A stretch of DNA of 64,000 nt. Origin: CAJQGY01 sp964523375. GTDB lineage: Bacteria > Pseudomonadota > Gammaproteobacteria > Magnimaribacterales > D2472. Both the position numbers and the translations under genes were made by a program. Shown here piece after piece: positions 26,892 to 34,214 of the stretch (within the stretch, counting starts at the first letter, position 1; every line of letters begins with the position of its first letter). Location of the stretch: assembly GCA_964523375.1 (NCBI GenBank), contig CAZFYG010000007.1, positions 1 through 64,000 on the forward strand. The letters are read 5' to 3'. The notes beneath the pieces were generated by a model that worked only from the letters and a program-made list of their open reading frames with translations, had not been told where the DNA came from and searched no databases.

Positions 26892-27347
26892 TCAATTTAT
26901 ACCTGAACTACCAAAACCTTTTTCACCTCTCTCAGATTTATCAAACTCTTTAACAATGTTAAATTTTACCTGCGCCACAGGCACTATTATCATCTGAGCG
27001 ATCCTATCTCCAGGATTTATTGTGAATAATTCCTTAGATCTATTCCATGCTGGAACCATCATTTCGCCTTGGTAGTCTGAATCAATTAGGCCTACTAAAT
27101 TACCTAAGACTATGCCATGTTTTGATCCAAGACCAGACCTAGGTATAACAAGTGCAGCATATTCTTTATTTCCTAAGTGCATTGCAAACCCCATCGGTAT
27201 CATTATGGTTTCAGACGGAGAAATCTCAATTGGGCTATCAATGCAAGCTCTCAGATCCATGCCTCCAGAGCCATCGGTACCATAAGAAGGAAGAGATATA
27301 CTCTCATTCATTAATGGATTTAAAATTTTTATATCTACTTCTTTCAT
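26892..27347 (-). CDS. dut: dUTP diphosphatase
   Basis: Hydrolyses dUTP to dUMP and keeps uracil out of DNA. All five trimeric-dUTPase motifs are present in 151 residues: GSGGMDLRAC, PRSGLGSKHG, GLIDSDYQGEM with the catalytic Asp, NPGDRIAQMI and the C-terminal RGEKGFGSSG. It starts inside the stop of the phosphatase gene upstream (ATGA overlap). E. coli dut adjoins dfp instead, so the neighbourhood is altered. Confidence 0.97.
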   Translation of the reverse strand: MKEVDIKILNPLMNESISLPSYGTDGSGGMDLRACIDSPIEISPSETIMIPMGFAMHLGNKEYAALVIPRSGLGSKHGIVLGNLVGLIDSDYQGEMMVPAWNRSKELFTINPGDRIAQMIIVPVAQVKFNIVKEFDKSERGEKGFGSSGIN

Positions 27348-27829
27348 TTCATGCCCTGATTAGGTGTGAATTTAAATTTTAACTTAGAATCATGGATAGA
27401 TGACCATGCTTTTGAATTTATTAATGTTAATGTACAAGGCTCATAGATATCGATTAGCGTGTTTGTTAATAAACTTATAGCTTTTGGCAACATGGGATTA
27501 TGCCCAATAATTAAAAGTGAATTTATAAAGTCATCCTGCATTTCTATGAAGTTAATTAAAGTTTCGCTGCTTCCGTTATATAGAAAGTCTTTATAAATAA
27601 CACTATTAATATCATATTTAAAGCCTGGAAATATTAAATCAGAAGTATCTTTGGTCCTTCTTGCAGAGCTGCACAGCACTCTATCAATGCTAATATTATT
27701 TTTGGATGCAAAGCTTTCAATTAACTTGGCCTCATGAACTCCGTGTTTATTTATAGGTTTATCAATATCAAATGTTGTTTGGGAGTTCCAGGAAGCCGTT
27801 GCGTGTCTTAAAAAATAGATCTCTTTCAT
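27344..27829 (-). CDS. SixA-like histidine phosphatase
   Basis: A 161-residue histidine-phosphatase-fold protein. The catalytic RHAT motif (LRHATASWNS, residues 7-16), the conserved SSARRTKDTSDLI helix start near 56 and the second histidine in LLIIGHNPML near 110 agree with the SixA family, which removes phosphate from phosphohistidine on signalling proteins such as ArcB or the nitrogen-PTS. The actual substrate here is unknown. It forms a two-gene unit with dut and is divergent from rpmB. Confidence 0.82.
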   Translation of the reverse strand: MKEIYFLRHATASWNSQTTFDIDKPINKHGVHEAKLIESFASKNNISIDRVLCSSARRTKDTSDLIFPGFKYDINSVIYKDFLYNGSSETLINFIEMQDDFINSLLIIGHNPMLPKAISLLTNTLIDIYEPCTLTLINSKAWSSIHDSKLKFKFTPNQGMK

Positions 27830-27848
27830 AATTAATATCTATATAGTA

Positions 27849-27877
27849 TTGATAAGTTCACGACTTATCTATAAAAT
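27849..27877 (+). promoter_or_regulatory. Promoter of rpmB with inverted repeat
   Basis: TTGATA (27849-27854), 17 bases, then TAAAAT (27872-27877), followed by CGCG, a GC-rich discriminator of the kind found at stringently controlled ribosomal promoters. The start codon is 9 bases after the hexamer, with no Shine-Dalgarno. A perfect 7-base inverted repeat, GATAAGT and ACTTATC with 5 bases between (27851-27869), fills the spacer and may bind a regulator. Confidence 0.45.
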
Positions 27878-27886
27878 CGCGTTTCT

Positions 27887-28123
27887 ATGAGTAAATTATG
27901 TCAAGTAACAGGAAAGATACCTCAGTCTGGGAATAACGTTTCTCATGCTAATAATAGGACTAAGAGAAAGTTTTTTCCCAATCTGCACACCCACAAGTTC
28001 TGGGTAGAATCAGAAAATAGATTTGTTAATCTAAAAGTATCTGCAAAAGGTATGAGAATCATTGATAAAAAAGGCATCAGCCAAGTTTTAAAGGAAATAA
28101 GAGCTAGAGGCGAAAAAGTTTAA
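27887..28123 (+). CDS. rpmB: Ribosomal protein L28
   Basis: A 78-residue large-subunit protein. The sequence begins MSKLCQVTGKIPQSGNNVSH and contains the family motifs NNRTKRKFFPNLHTHKFW and VSAKGMRIIDKKGI. In most gammaproteobacteria rpmG (L33) follows within a few bases; here the convergent ubiH-like gene starts 9 bases later, so rpmG has moved or is absent from this locus. The promoter looks leaderless. Confidence 0.97.
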   Translation: MSKLCQVTGKIPQSGNNVSHANNRTKRKFFPNLHTHKFWVESENRFVNLKVSAKGMRIIDKKGISQVLKEIRARGEKV

Positions 28124-28131
28124 CTCTTTGC

Positions 28132-29271
28132 CTAAGATCCTGAAGCTTTTCCAATAAAGAAAATTTTAGCCAACTTAGATTTATTAACATAATTCAAACC
28201 CAGATTTCTTGCTAGTCTAAAATAAGGGCTATCATTTTTAAAAATATTAACAAATAAGTCCATAGACTTGAGCATTATTAAGTTTAATGCCTCTCTTTCA
28301 ATTGAATACTTCTTTAAATAAGTTCGTTCATTTATTTTAAATCCCTTGTGAAATGCTTCTTCTATCTGATTGCAAAAAACATCTGCATCAGCAAAGCCAA
28401 GATTAACACCCTGACCAGCCAGGGGATGAATTGAGTGAGCTGAATCTGCTAGAAGAACCACAGAATCTTTTATATAACTATCGATATAGTGACTAGAAAG
28501 CCCAAAGCTCAGTATATCTGATTGGATACTTATACTGCATCCAAGCTTTTTTTCAAAATACCCAAGGTTAGAGTGAATGAAATTATCTAAGCTTTCAGCA
28601 TCAAGGAACTTGTTATCCAAAGACCAAACAACTGTGAAAATATTATCGTCTTTAGGAGCCGGCATTAATGCAAAAATTCCTTTCTCAGAGAAGATTTGAT
28701 GAGCATCAGTTGCATTGGCATCAGCTTTCACTAAAAAAGTAGCTGCGGTTTGGTTATAGGAATGAGTAGTATTTTTAAAACCATATATCTTTGCGACATT
28801 TGATGCTTTTCCATCACAAGCAATTAATAAATCGGTTTTATGAATCGAAGAATCTGATAAATTGATTTCTGTTTTCTCACTTTGTGCTTCGTAACTAATA
28901 GTTTCGATCTTTGTTTTAAAAAGAGTATTAGGGATATTTTGCTCTTTCAGTGCTGAATTTAATTCATTAAACATAACAACTGCGGATAGATCTTTGGAGC
29001 CAATGTCATCAGATGAAAAATTTATTTTTCCAGTGCCATCTGCATCATATACGTAGATATTTTTTATACTTGAAGACGCAATTTTTATTCCCTCGCGTTG
29101 CAGCAGCTCAACTGACTTTGGATTAAGTGTTATGGTCCTTATTCCGCTATCAGAATTATATAGCTCATCATTTCTTTCAATAATTTTTGACTGAATTCCT
29201 GACCTTCTTAACCTCAGAGAAATGTAGTTCCCTATCAACCCTCCTCCGGATATGATTATGGGAATATTCAT
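28132..29271 (-). CDS. ubiH: FAD-dependent UbiH/UbiI-family monooxygenase
   Basis: A flavin hydroxylase of 379 residues for ubiquinone ring hydroxylation. Seen: the FAD-binding GGGLIGNYISLRLRRSG (9-25), IACDGKASNVAK with the DG motif near 150, and VLLADSAHSIHPLAGQGVN (about 270-288), which is diagnostic for the family. It lies 3 bases after pepP, the usual pepP-ubiH arrangement, which is why I favour UbiH over UbiF or UbiI. Where E. coli has a second such gene (ubiI) next in line, this locus has only one, so it may cover more than one ring position. Confidence 0.85.
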   Translation of the reverse strand: MNIPIIISGGGLIGNYISLRLRRSGIQSKIIERNDELYNSDSGIRTITLNPKSVELLQREGIKIASSSIKNIYVYDADGTGKINFSSDDIGSKDLSAVVMFNELNSALKEQNIPNTLFKTKIETISYEAQSEKTEINLSDSSIHKTDLLIACDGKASNVAKIYGFKNTTHSYNQTAATFLVKADANATDAHQIFSEKGIFALMPAPKDDNIFTVVWSLDNKFLDAESLDNFIHSNLGYFEKKLGCSISIQSDILSFGLSSHYIDSYIKDSVVLLADSAHSIHPLAGQGVNLGFADADVFCNQIEEAFHKGFKINERTYLKKYSIEREALNLIMLKSMDLFVNIFKNDSPYFRLARNLGLNYVNKSKLAKIFFIGKASGS

Positions 29272-29274
29272 AGG

Positions 29275-30570
29275 CTATGCCATTAAAGCTTCAATTTCAT
29301 TGGGATCAGAAGGCACTTTTTCAGTAAGGTTTATATTGCCTCCCTCAGTTACCAGGATGTCGTCCTCAATTCTTATTCCTATCCCCTTCCATCTATCCTC
29401 AACTTTAGCTGAGCTGCTAATATATATTCCAGGCTCAACAGTTGTAACCATGCCAGGCTTGAAAAACATGAAGTCTCCATTTTCCATATAATCCCCAGAG
29501 TCATGAACATCTAAGCCAAGCCAGTGCCCTACTTTATGCATATAAAACTCCTTATGAGCCCCTGCATTATATAAGTCATCAGGATCCCCTTTAAGAATGC
29601 CTAGATCTACCAAACCTCTCACTATAACTTTTTCGGATATTTTTTGCGGCTCCATAATATTATTTCCTTCAACAACAGCTCTTATAGCTTTTTGATTAGC
29701 TTCATAAACAACGTTATAAATATCTAGCTGCTCTTTTGTAAATTTCCCATTCACCGGAAAGGTTCTGGTGATGTCTGATGCATACATTTCGTATTCTCCA
29801 CCGGCATCAACCAATATCAACTCACCATTTTTTAAGGGTTGGTTGTTTTCTACATAATGTAAAATACATGCATTTTCTCCACCAGCAACTATTGGGGTGT
29901 AAGCAGCAAATCTACTGCCTCTCTTGGCAAATTCATATAAATATTTTGCTTCAATTTCTTGCTCTGTGTTGCCGGGCTCAATTGACTTCATTATTGAAAT
30001 ATGTGAATCAGCAGAAATTTCACATGACTTCTTTAGGAGTTCAATCTCATGCCTATCTTTAATCAATCTTAAATTACCAATCAAGGAAGTTGAGTCAACC
30101 ATATCTATAGATTTGCTATGTCGCTCAATTGAGTTAGCTGTATTGGTCCACTCTATAACTTTTTTATCAAAAGATTGATCTTTTCCAAAAGAATAAAATA
30201 ATTTTTGTTTACCTTGTATCAGTCCTGGTATTTCTTTATCTAACTCTGAGTTGTTAAATGCTGTATCAAAAAGATAATCATTTATTGCTCCATCTGGTCC
30301 AGCTCTATAGCCATCCCATATTTCTTTGATCTTATCTTTTTGAGGAACAAATATTATAGATTTTATTTTATTGTTTTCGTTGATAAGAAGCATTACAGAA
30401 GATGCCTCACAGAAACCTGATAAATAATAAAAGCTGCTTTCCTGCCTAAATGCATATGCAGAGTCTGCATTTCTATAGCAATTATCTGCACCAGAAATAA
30501 TTATTGCAGAATTATTAGGTATGATTGTTGAAAGGTTTTCTCTACGTTGTTTATATATTTCTTTATTCAT
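29275..30570 (-). CDS. pepP: Xaa-Pro aminopeptidase (aminopeptidase P)
   Basis: A 431-residue metallopeptidase that releases an N-terminal residue preceding proline. The N-terminal domain (IYKQRRENLSTIIPNNS) is that of PepP, and the pita-bread domain shows both aspartates (LVDAGGEYEMYASDITRTFP), the His in HKVGHWLGLDVHD, and the glutamates in TTVEPGIYI and GIRIEDD. It could supply proline peptides for PutA catabolism, an inference. TAAAAT (30582-30577, minus) ends 6 bases before the ATG. It is upstream of the ubiH-like gene with 3 bases between. Confidence 0.95.
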   Translation of the reverse strand: MNKEIYKQRRENLSTIIPNNSAIIISGADNCYRNADSAYAFRQESSFYYLSGFCEASSVMLLINENNKIKSIIFVPQKDKIKEIWDGYRAGPDGAINDYLFDTAFNNSELDKEIPGLIQGKQKLFYSFGKDQSFDKKVIEWTNTANSIERHSKSIDMVDSTSLIGNLRLIKDRHEIELLKKSCEISADSHISIMKSIEPGNTEQEIEAKYLYEFAKRGSRFAAYTPIVAGGENACILHYVENNQPLKNGELILVDAGGEYEMYASDITRTFPVNGKFTKEQLDIYNVVYEANQKAIRAVVEGNNIMEPQKISEKVIVRGLVDLGILKGDPDDLYNAGAHKEFYMHKVGHWLGLDVHDSGDYMENGDFMFFKPGMVTTVEPGIYISSSAKVEDRWKGIGIRIEDDILVTEGGNINLTEKVPSDPNEIEALMA

Positions 30571-30635
30571 ATAAATATTTTACTCTTTTAAAAAACAAAC
30601 TTCCCTATTTATTCTAATAGAATTAAACTTAATTT

Positions 30636-30830
30636 ATGGAAAAGGACAACAACTCACTATCTTTGTTAGAAACAAAACTAAATGATCTTATAAATAGATT
30701 TGTGGAGCAAAAGGGGATTATTGACTCTTATGTGCAAAAAGAGAGAGATTGGAAGAAATCTAAACTTTTAAAAAATAAAGAGATAAAAATGTTACAAGAC
30801 CGAATCCAAAAGGCGGAAGCTAATGAATAA
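30636..30830 (+). CDS. Small coiled-coil protein (TIGR02449-like)
   Basis: A 64-residue, highly charged helical protein with a heptad-like pattern from residue 8 to 60 and no membrane segment. Small coiled-coil proteins described as TIGR02449 sit in this position, just before zapA, in many gammaproteobacteria; their function is not established, though the context suggests cell division. It overlaps zapA by 8 bases, so the two are probably translated together. A TAGAAT hexamer ends 12 bases before the ATG. Confidence 0.72.
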   Translation: MEKDNNSLSLLETKLNDLINRFVEQKGIIDSYVQKERDWKKSKLLKNKEIKMLQDRIQKAEANE

Positions 30831-31077
30831 TATGGAAACAATTCAACTTAGAATATTTGGAAGAGATCTAACTCTGTCTTGTCCTTCGGATGAGAAAGAT
30901 CAGCTTCTTAAATCAGCACAGCTATTAAATGATGAGCTGGATAATATTCAAGATAAACAAAACGCTCTTGTTATTGCAGGGTTGAGTCTTGCTAACAAAG
31001 CTCTTTCGGGAATCTCTTCAAAAGAAGATGATCATGACCATTCTAAGTTAATAGAAAAAATTAATTCTGTTTTATAG
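30823..31077 (+). CDS. zapA: Cell division protein ZapA
   Basis: An 84-residue protein that bundles FtsZ filaments at midcell. The N-terminal strand segment (TIQLRIFGRDLTLSCPSDEKDQLLKSAQLLN) matches ZapA, followed by a helical dimerisation part (ALVIAGLSLANKALSG). It is a little shorter than E. coli ZapA (109). The start may be ATG 30823 or the in-frame ATG 30832. Position before 6S RNA and fau is the standard gammaproteobacterial order. Confidence 0.88.
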   Translation: MNNMETIQLRIFGRDLTLSCPSDEKDQLLKSAQLLNDELDNIQDKQNALVIAGLSLANKALSGISSKEDDHDHSKLIEKINSVL

Positions 31078-31085
31078 ACTTTCTC

Positions 31086-31114
31086 TTCAACTACGCAAGT
31101 AACTATTTTATAAT
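31086..31114 (+). promoter_or_regulatory. Promoter of 6S RNA
   Basis: A perfect TATAAT (31109-31114) stands 17 bases after a weak -35, TTCAAC (31086-31091). Transcription should begin near 31121, where the closing stem of the 6S structure starts. Confidence 0.55.
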
Positions 31115-31120
31115 CAATGT

Positions 31121-31290
31121 ACATTCTGGTTCACATGCTAATGTGTCAATAAATTTGAACCGATACTTGTAAATAGGTGATATTCCTCTTCTATTGTTGT
31201 GCAGTACCTATAAGGGAAGCCTGATTTAGAAAGATATTCACCACCTGACCTTTCGGTTCAGGTATGGTGCATGGCGGTGATCTGGTTTGT
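31121..31290 (+). ncRNA. ssrS: 6S RNA
   Basis: About 170 bases between zapA and fau, the conserved 6S location. The 3' half resembles E. coli 6S (a TTCACC-like arm, a hairpin ACCTGACCTTTCGGTTCAGGT at its core, then GGCGGTGATCTGG). The 5' end pairs with the 3' end: CTGGTTCAC plus ATGC (31126-31138) against GCAT, a small bulge, and GTGATCTGG (31268-31284). The middle GAACCGATA segment is also conserved. The RNA mimics open promoter DNA and binds the sigma-70 holoenzyme in stationary phase. Exact ends are estimates. Confidence 0.88.
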
Positions 31291-31305
31291 TTAATTTAAT
31301 GTTTT

Positions 31306-31869
31306 ATGCCCAAAGACGAAATAAGAAATAAACTTTTTAAAACAGGCTCAGCTTTGTCGCCTGACTATAAAAAAATAGAAAATTTAAAAGTTCAAAAAAA
31401 ATTTCTCGAAACTATCGATCTTCGTAAATTTAAAAATATACTTCTTTACAGAAATATAAAAAATGAAATACCTACAAACTTTATTATGCTGGAAGCAAGT
31501 AAATTAAATATCGATATTTATTTTCCTGTAGTAGCTAAAAGAAATAGGCTGCTTTTTAAAAAGCATTTAGAAGGCAATTTGTTTAAAAAAAATAGATACG
31601 GGATTGAAGAGCCTATAGGCTCTGAGATTATAAATCCAATGGATTTATCATTAGTAGTAATACCCTTTGTTGGTGTCGATAGGGATGGTTTCAGGCTTGG
31701 TAATGGAGGTGGGTATTATGATCGGATTTTCGGTTCTCTATCTGGAAAATCTAGTCTCATGATAGCTGGGCTGGGTTTTGATTACCAATTAACAAATTAT
31801 AATTTTAAAGAAGAGCATGATTTAAAATATGATGTTGTAGTTACAGAAAAACAGGTTTGTTTTTTCTAA
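31306..31869 (+). CDS. fau: 5-formyltetrahydrofolate cyclo-ligase
   Basis: Converts 5-formyl-THF to 5,10-methenyl-THF using ATP. Its 187 residues carry the family ending: VVIPFVGVDRDGFRLGNGGGYYDR (in part, near 125-145), with the glycine-rich folate/ATP loop. The partnership with 6S RNA (ssrS-ygfA) is the E. coli arrangement, where both may come from one transcript. No unusual features. Confidence 0.93.
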   Translation: MPKDEIRNKLFKTGSALSPDYKKIENLKVQKKFLETIDLRKFKNILLYRNIKNEIPTNFIMLEASKLNIDIYFPVVAKRNRLLFKKHLEGNLFKKNRYGIEEPIGSEIINPMDLSLVVIPFVGVDRDGFRLGNGGGYYDRIFGSLSGKSSLMIAGLGFDYQLTNYNFKEEHDLKYDVVVTEKQVCFF

Positions 31870-31873
31870 TTAA

Positions 31874-31914
31874 TGTAAAATATACTTTACATAAAAGTCT
31901 CCCATAATTAAAAT
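31874..31914 (+). promoter_or_regulatory. TyrR-type box overlapping a promoter
   Basis: TGTAAA, six bases, TTTACA (31874-31891) is a perfect match to the strong TyrR/PhhR operator consensus. Its right half, TTTACA (31886-31891), also serves as a -35 element 17 bases before TAAAAT (31909-31914), so a bound regulator would block polymerase. It controls the DUF5916 gene that starts near 31935. A Shine-Dalgarno AAGGGG follows at 31927-31932. Confidence 0.55.
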
Positions 31915-31934
31915 AACTTGGCATCCAAGGGGTC

Positions 31935-34211
31935 GTGTTGATTAAAAAAGTTTTTATATTTATTATTTTATTATCATCTGAGGTCAGTTCATTTGAGCTA
32001 GATGGCATGATTTCAGATTCAGAATGGGATGATGCACAAAAATTTGATAACTTTAATACCGTTTACCCCTTCTCTCTAAAACAAGCTCCAAAAAAAACAG
32101 AGGCTTATATTTTTTCTAATAAAGAAGGAATATTCATTGGCTTTAAGAACTATCAACCCTCAGAATTTATGAATAGCATAAAGTCGTCAAGAGATGTTAT
32201 GAATGATTCTGATGCAAATGTTGTAGTAATAGATTTTGCTAATAATGGCATAGAAGCATTTGAGTTTGTTATTAATTCTTCGGGAACATTCATTGACGGC
32301 ACTTTTACAAATGGCAATGATTTGAGTCGAGATTGGGACGGTAACTGGCAGGGCGCAGTCAGCAAAGGAGACGATTATTGGAGTTCAGAGATATTTATTC
32401 CATGGACGGTGGCCACTCTCCCCTCAAATAAAACAGACTATAGGCAAATAAGATTAATGTTTGGCAGATATATTTATGAAGACAATGTCTGGGTTAGTAC
32501 CATAAAAAGCTCTTATTCCAGAAAAGAGTTTCTTTCTAAGCTAACTCCACTTGAAATAAAAAATTACACTTCCTCTAAATTATCTTTTTTTCCATATATC
32601 TCAAGCCAAACTGATTCTGTTTTAGAAACTAAGCTTGAAAAAGTAGGAGCAGATATTTTTTGGAATACTGGTGATGGAAGGCAAATAAATGCAACATTTA
32701 ATCCAGACTTTGGTCAGGCAGAAAGCGATGATTTAGTAGTAAATTTTTCAGCACAGGAGACTTTCTTTAATGAGAAAAGGGCCTTCTTTACTGAAAACCA
32801 TTCGCTATTCACCATCAAAGATAGAGATAAGTTTACAGTTATAAATACGAGAAGGATAGGTTCTGTACCAGATTATAATTGCTTGCAATCAGCTGATGAG
32901 GAAGCATGCAATGCATCAAAAAAAACCTACTCTGATTTAGACTATGCATTTAGATTTACTCAAAAAAAGGATAATTTTGATATAGGTCTTTTTGTAGCAA
33001 GTGAGTCAGATGAACCCTTTTCTAAAGGGAAAAAATTCTCAGCCTTTCGGTCTAGAGGAAAAGTAGGAGAAGCAACTTTTGGACACGTGATTACAAATGT
33101 AAAAAATGAGTTTACTGGCGAAGCATCAACCGTAAATGCAATAGATTTTGATAAAATTTATTCAGATAAAATTAGAATAGCTTCAACAATACTTTCATCA
33201 AAAGTTGAAAATAGTAGCGGGTATGGATTTAAAGCGTCGATGCGCTATAGGCCTAATAGGAATAACAACACCAATACCACACTGAGATACTTTGATAAGA
33301 ATTTAGATCTAAATGATTTTGGTTATCTTAAAGATGCAGATTATTTCCAATTAAGCTCAAGATCATCAAGGCAAAATACAAGCTATGGAGATGAATCTAA
33401 TATCAATATGTCTGAGCTCTCATTGTGGTGGTCTTTAAGTGGAGACACAAGAGGCAATACGAACCCTTTCTTTATTAACCCTCAATTTGAGTACTTCTAT
33501 AAGGATGGATCAAAATTTAATGCTTTTATTACCCTAAAGACGTCAGGTAAAAATACTACTATTACAAGAAAAAATGAACTCTACCCTTTCGCAAAAATTA
33601 AATCCTCTAAAAGTATCACTGCAGATTACGAGGGGGTAATATCTCGAGATTTAGAATATGACTGGAGGGTGAGTTTTGATAGATCTCCAAGATATGACAC
33701 TTGGGATTCAAAAGGCTATAAGAAAAGTTTTTTTAAGTTTGGGACAAAATATTCAATAGATGAAAATTTAACTATGAGCATTAACTTTATTGCGAAGAAA
33801 GAAAAGGAATGGCTGAGGTGGCTTCAAGAAAATAAATTTTCATCAAGTAATTTAAGCAGGCGGGAGATATCGTTTAACCTTAATTGGTTTAAGGGTTTAA
33901 AGCATGAGCTAAGACTCAAATCACAATTTATTGCTCTAAAATCACAGTCTCCTAGGAGCCTTGTTTTGAGTCAACAAGGCTATTTAGCTCAAAATAATGA
34001 GGATGTTCTTCCGTTTAATATTGGCCAAGCTGCTTTTCAATTAAGATATAAATATGAATTTGCTCCTCTCTCTAATATTTATCTTGTATATTCTAGAGGG
34101 GGTAATGTTGATTTAGAAGATGAGGATGAAGCTTACTCAGGCTTGTTTCAGGATGCTTGGAGCAACCCTTCGAATGAGATTGTCTCTATTAAAATTAGAC
34201 TAAAATATTAA
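31935..34211 (+). CDS. Outer-membrane protein with N-terminal carbohydrate-binding-like domain (DUF5916 type)
   Basis: A 758-residue exported protein. After a signal peptide (about 1-20) comes a CBM9/DOMON-like beta domain (ELDGMISDSEWDDAQKF, then WKD-type strands to about residue 200). From about 210 on, the sequence is a long series of alternating beta strands ending in an aromatic-free KIRLKY terminus, consistent with an outer-membrane barrel of the DUF5916 type. Such proteins are common in marine bacteria and are guessed to handle sugars or peptides. The start is GTG 31935, or TTG 31938 with better spacing from AAGGGG. Confidence 0.78.
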   Translation: MLIKKVFIFIILLSSEVSSFELDGMISDSEWDDAQKFDNFNTVYPFSLKQAPKKTEAYIFSNKEGIFIGFKNYQPSEFMNSIKSSRDVMNDSDANVVVIDFANNGIEAFEFVINSSGTFIDGTFTNGNDLSRDWDGNWQGAVSKGDDYWSSEIFIPWTVATLPSNKTDYRQIRLMFGRYIYEDNVWVSTIKSSYSRKEFLSKLTPLEIKNYTSSKLSFFPYISSQTDSVLETKLEKVGADIFWNTGDGRQINATFNPDFGQAESDDLVVNFSAQETFFNEKRAFFTENHSLFTIKDRDKFTVINTRRIGSVPDYNCLQSADEEACNASKKTYSDLDYAFRFTQKKDNFDIGLFVASESDEPFSKGKKFSAFRSRGKVGEATFGHVITNVKNEFTGEASTVNAIDFDKIYSDKIRIASTILSSKVENSSGYGFKASMRYRPNRNNNTNTTLRYFDKNLDLNDFGYLKDADYFQLSSRSSRQNTSYGDESNINMSELSLWWSLSGDTRGNTNPFFINPQFEYFYKDGSKFNAFITLKTSGKNTTITRKNELYPFAKIKSSKSITADYEGVISRDLEYDWRVSFDRSPRYDTWDSKGYKKSFFKFGTKYSIDENLTMSINFIAKKEKEWLRWLQENKFSSSNLSRREISFNLNWFKGLKHELRLKSQFIALKSQSPRSLVLSQQGYLAQNNEDVLPFNIGQAAFQLRYKYEFAPLSNIYLVYSRGGNVDLEDEDEAYSGLFQDAWSNPSNEIVSIKIRLKY

Positions 34212-34214
34212 CTA

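Noticed and set aside
30612..30624. Palindrome ATTCTAATAGAAT before the coiled-coil gene
   Set aside because: It overlaps a TAGAAT -10 hexamer of the gene, so the repeat is explained by AT-rich promoter sequence without needing an operator.
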